6,674 nt of DNA, from contig CAZAQV010000069.1 in the NCBI GenBank assembly GCA_964487255.1, positions 1 through 6,674 on the forward strand, written 5' to 3'. A program made the translations under genes and the position numbers. This DNA is from CAZAQV01 sp964487255. GTDB taxonomy: Bacteria > Myxococcota_A > Polyangia > Polyangiales > CAZAQV01. Below are positions 5,505 to 6,674 of the stretch, piece by piece. The notes under the pieces are model-generated. The model saw nothing but the letters and a program-made list of their open reading frames with translations. It was not told the DNA's origin and did no database searches. Positions within the stretch are counted from its first letter, which is position 1, and each line of letters begins with the position of its first letter.

Positions 5505-6272
5505 CTAGAAGGCGAGCCCGAGCGCGGTTCCCTGGTCAACCCATTCGGCAGGAACTCCGTTGTCCCAAAGTCCCAAAACGAAATGCAACCGCACCTGAAC
5601 AGCGTCAGCAATCAGAACTCCAAGGGCTGGAGAGATGCCCAGAGCTATTCGGGGTGAGTCGTCATCGAGACCCTGGATGCGCTCCAGGAAGATGTTGAGG
5701 CCCCCTGCAAATCCAGAGCCGAACTGCCGACCCAGTCCGACTTTTCCTCTCAAGTGCCAGGGGCTTAGGTCCGGGGAGTCGACCTCTAACCCGTCGACCG
5801 TCTCTATGACGCGACCAAAACTATCAACGTAGTAGCGGTCCTCATTAGCGCTGTTGACACTGCCGACCCCAGCGGTGCCGCTGAGGCAGAAATCGAGGCC
5901 TGATGAGGATAACTGCCATCCCAGGCCGCCTCTCAAGCCGTTCTGCCGAACGAAGGTCTCGCCAAAGTACTGTCCGCGATTATCCGAGCCTCGGGTGGGT
6001 CTGGCATGCGAAGGTACGTTGACACTGACCTCCGCCAGACCGTACCAACCTCCTTCGATGGGAACCCGAGCCGCCAGACTGGCACCAAACTCATCCCACC
6101 AGAATGGTTGGATCTCCACCAAGGTCTTTGGGAGACTGGCGGACCCCACGCACGTCTGGCCTTGGATCACGGGAGAAGTGAGGCCTAGCATTATGACCAC
6201 TATCCAAATGCTCCGGACAAATCCGCCGCAGGCATCGCTGACTCGTGGTCCAGGGAAGGCTCTGATGGTCAC
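5505..6272 (-). CDS. Secreted, probable outer-membrane beta-barrel protein
   Basis: The gene encodes 255 residues with a Sec signal: basic or neutral start, R20, hydrophobic core about 22-37, and likely cleavage near G38. The mature part is rich in alternating hydrophobic and Gly/aromatic residues that read as amphipathic strands (for example 52-58, 65-71, 75-86, 112-120, 172-180, 186-197, 226-236). It ends in Phe, LGLAF, as many outer-membrane barrels do. Two cysteines (C41, C129) could form a disulfide. Length and style resemble small 8- to 10-strand barrels, but I cannot name a family. The GTG at 6272 is supported by AGGAG 6 bases upstream (6279-6283). It is the first gene of the minus-strand pair with the kinase. 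A surface role, such as receptor masking or sensing, is speculation. Confidence 0.82.
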   Translation of the reverse strand: MTIRAFPGPRVSDACGGFVRSIWIVVIMLGLTSPVIQGQTCVGSASLPKTLVEIQPFWWDEFGASLAARVPIEGGWYGLAEVSVNVPSHARPTRGSDNRGQYFGETFVRQNGLRGGLGWQLSSSGLDFCLSGTAGVGSVNSANEDRYYVDSFGRVIETVDGLEVDSPDLSPWHLRGKVGLGRQFGSGFAGGLNIFLERIQGLDDDSPRIALGISPALGVLIADAVQVRLHFVLGLWDNGVPAEWVDQGTALGLAF

Positions 6273-6314
6273 ATCCGGCTCCTAGTCTTAGGGGTCGACT
6301 GTCCCACTCCCGGC

Positions 6315-6342
6315 ATCCTACCGGTTGGCGGATTTGCCGCAA
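6315..6342 (-). promoter_or_regulatory. Possible promoter of the barrel gene
   Basis: On the minus strand TTGCGG (6342-6337) and TAGGAT (6320-6315) are separated by 16 bases and lie about 45 bases before the GTG start. Each hexamer matches the sigma70 consensus only in part, so this is the best local candidate and no more. Confidence 0.22.
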
Positions 6343-6397
6343 GGTTAGGGTCCGATCGACCTAGACGGCTGGCATGTCAACGAGCCCCTGTCCACAG

Positions 6398-6421
6398 GAT
6401 GGGACCCGAGCTGGTCCCATC
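6398..6421. repeat. Perfect 9-bp inverted repeat near attR
   Basis: GATGGGACC (6398-6406) and GGTCCCATC (6413-6421) are exact complements around CGAGCT. No T run follows on either strand, so it is not a plain intrinsic terminator. It may be a dimeric protein site, for example for a recombination accessory factor, or a cruciform-forming element. Confidence 0.55.
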
Positions 6422-6499
6422 AGGACCCAGAGCACCCCCAACAGCCCCCGGGTGTGTCGGACATGTGCCGTAACTCCTGACCACTCATGGGAGACAGGC

Positions 6500-6541
6500 C
6501 GGAACGCCGGGGTCCGGATTCGGCGGAATCCTCCGGTTCCG
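6500..6541. repeat. Nested inverted repeats and GTCCGG copies near attR
   Basis: GGATTC (6516-6521) and GAATCC (6526-6531) flank GGCG. Outside them CGGAAC (6500-6505) pairs with GTTCCG (6536-6541). GTCCGG occurs at 6512-6517, 6541-6546 and 6551-6556, the last two 10 bases apart (one helical turn). Their place 32 to 76 bases inside attR suits arm-type sites of an integrase or sites for its directionality factor. Confidence 0.4.
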
Positions 6542-6587
6542 TCCGGTTGTGTCCGGCATTTCCTGCACCAGATACCCCATTGGACAG

Positions 6588-6642
6588 GACTTAAAATCCC
6601 CCGTCCGAAAGGGCTTGCGGGTTCGACTCCCGCCCCCGGCAT
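6588..6642 (+). repeat. attR: right copy of direct repeat, tRNA-Leu 3' fragment
   Basis: This is an exact copy of bases 1-55. Here the bases before it (CAGGA as the would-be 5' anticodon strand) pair with only three of the five bases of TCCCC, and no D arm or 5' acceptor strand is present at the right distance. It is therefore a fragment and not a second tRNA gene. The flanking 32 bases to the window end would be the original chromosome downstream of the tRNA; they show nothing recognisable. Confidence 0.93.
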
Positions 6643-6674
6643 TCGAGGAACCAGGAGCGTGGAGCAGCGGTGGC

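Larger units (their letters stand above)
6273..6587. other. Non-coding right end next to attR
   Basis: No supported gene lies in these 315 bases. They should contain the minus-strand promoter of the barrel gene. They also contain two notable inverted-repeat structures (6398-6421 and 6500-6541), three copies of GTCCGG (6512, 6541, 6551), and TGTCGGACA. The minus-strand open frame across this region and into the tRNA fragment is an artefact of tRNA sequence. Confidence 0.6.
1..6642. mobile_element. tRNA-Leu-integrated genetic element (att to att)
   Basis: The element is bounded by two exact 55-base copies of the 3' part of a tRNA-Leu gene, and a complete tyrosine integrase lies near the left copy. 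That is the standard architecture of an integrative element or satellite inserted at a tRNA 3' end. One repeat plus the interior is 6587 bases. The cargo is a lipoprotein, a Ser/Thr kinase, a beta-barrel-like secreted protein and a long non-coding stretch. No replication initiator, relaxase, terminase, capsid or transposase is visible. The element therefore looks like a small integrase-mobilised island, perhaps a satellite. Its natural borders are inferred from the repeats, and the unoccupied site is not seen. Confidence 0.88.

Noticed and set aside
6507..6641. A complete, intron-containing tRNA-Leu at the right end, using GCCGGGG at 6507-6513 as the 5' acceptor strand
   Set aside because: The distance to the anticodon is far too long, there is no D arm, and the anticodon stem has only three pairs; the acceptor match is likely chance in GC-rich DNA.
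6361..6642. Minus-strand open frame of 93 codons beginning MPGAGVEPASPFG
   Set aside because: Its N-terminus is the reverse complement of the tRNA-Leu 3' end, a well-known source of false hypothetical proteins; the rest has no domain and no ribosome site.
1..6674. CRISPR array or tandem repeat array
   Set aside because: No regularly spaced direct repeats were seen; the only long repeat is the terminal att pair.

Overview
The window looks like one small, complete integrative element from a GC-rich Gram-negative bacterium. A lipoprotein with a clear lipobox and a secreted beta-barrel-like protein imply an outer membrane. GTG and TTG starts with good Shine-Dalgarno sequences are frequent, and the style of the proteins would fit Gemmatimonadota or a relative, though that placement is only a guess. 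The first 55 bases recur exactly at 6588-6642. They are the 3' part of a tRNA-Leu(TAA) gene, from the edge of the anticodon loop through the discriminator base, so they read as attL and attR of an element of about 6.6 kb inserted into the 3' half of that tRNA gene.

Layout: attL (1-55); a non-coding stretch with two strong inverted repeats (56-307); a small lipoprotein on + (308-760); convergent to it a two-gene minus-strand unit, a zinc-finger protein (1905-2849) followed by a tyrosine integrase (803-1861); a 109-base divergent control region with several symmetric sites (2850-2958); a small ribbon-helix-helix regulator on + (2959-3150); a gene-free, hairpin-rich stretch of about 780 bases (3151-3932) between two convergent genes; a Ser/Thr protein kinase with an unrecognised C-terminal domain on minus (3933-5411); a hairpin-rich spacer; a secreted, probably outer-membrane beta-barrel protein on minus (5505-6272); and a non-coding right end with more inverted repeats (6273-6587) before attR.

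The integrase, zinc-finger protein and RHH protein form a plausible integration and control module. The kinase, barrel protein and lipoprotein look like cargo. No replication, conjugation, capsid or portal gene is visible, so the element must move with outside help or only by integrase-driven excision. The most interesting part is 3151-3932, which lacks a believable protein and carries many long perfect stems. It is a candidate large structured RNA. Part of it (about 3384-3590) reminds me of group II intron domain I, but I could not find a domain V.
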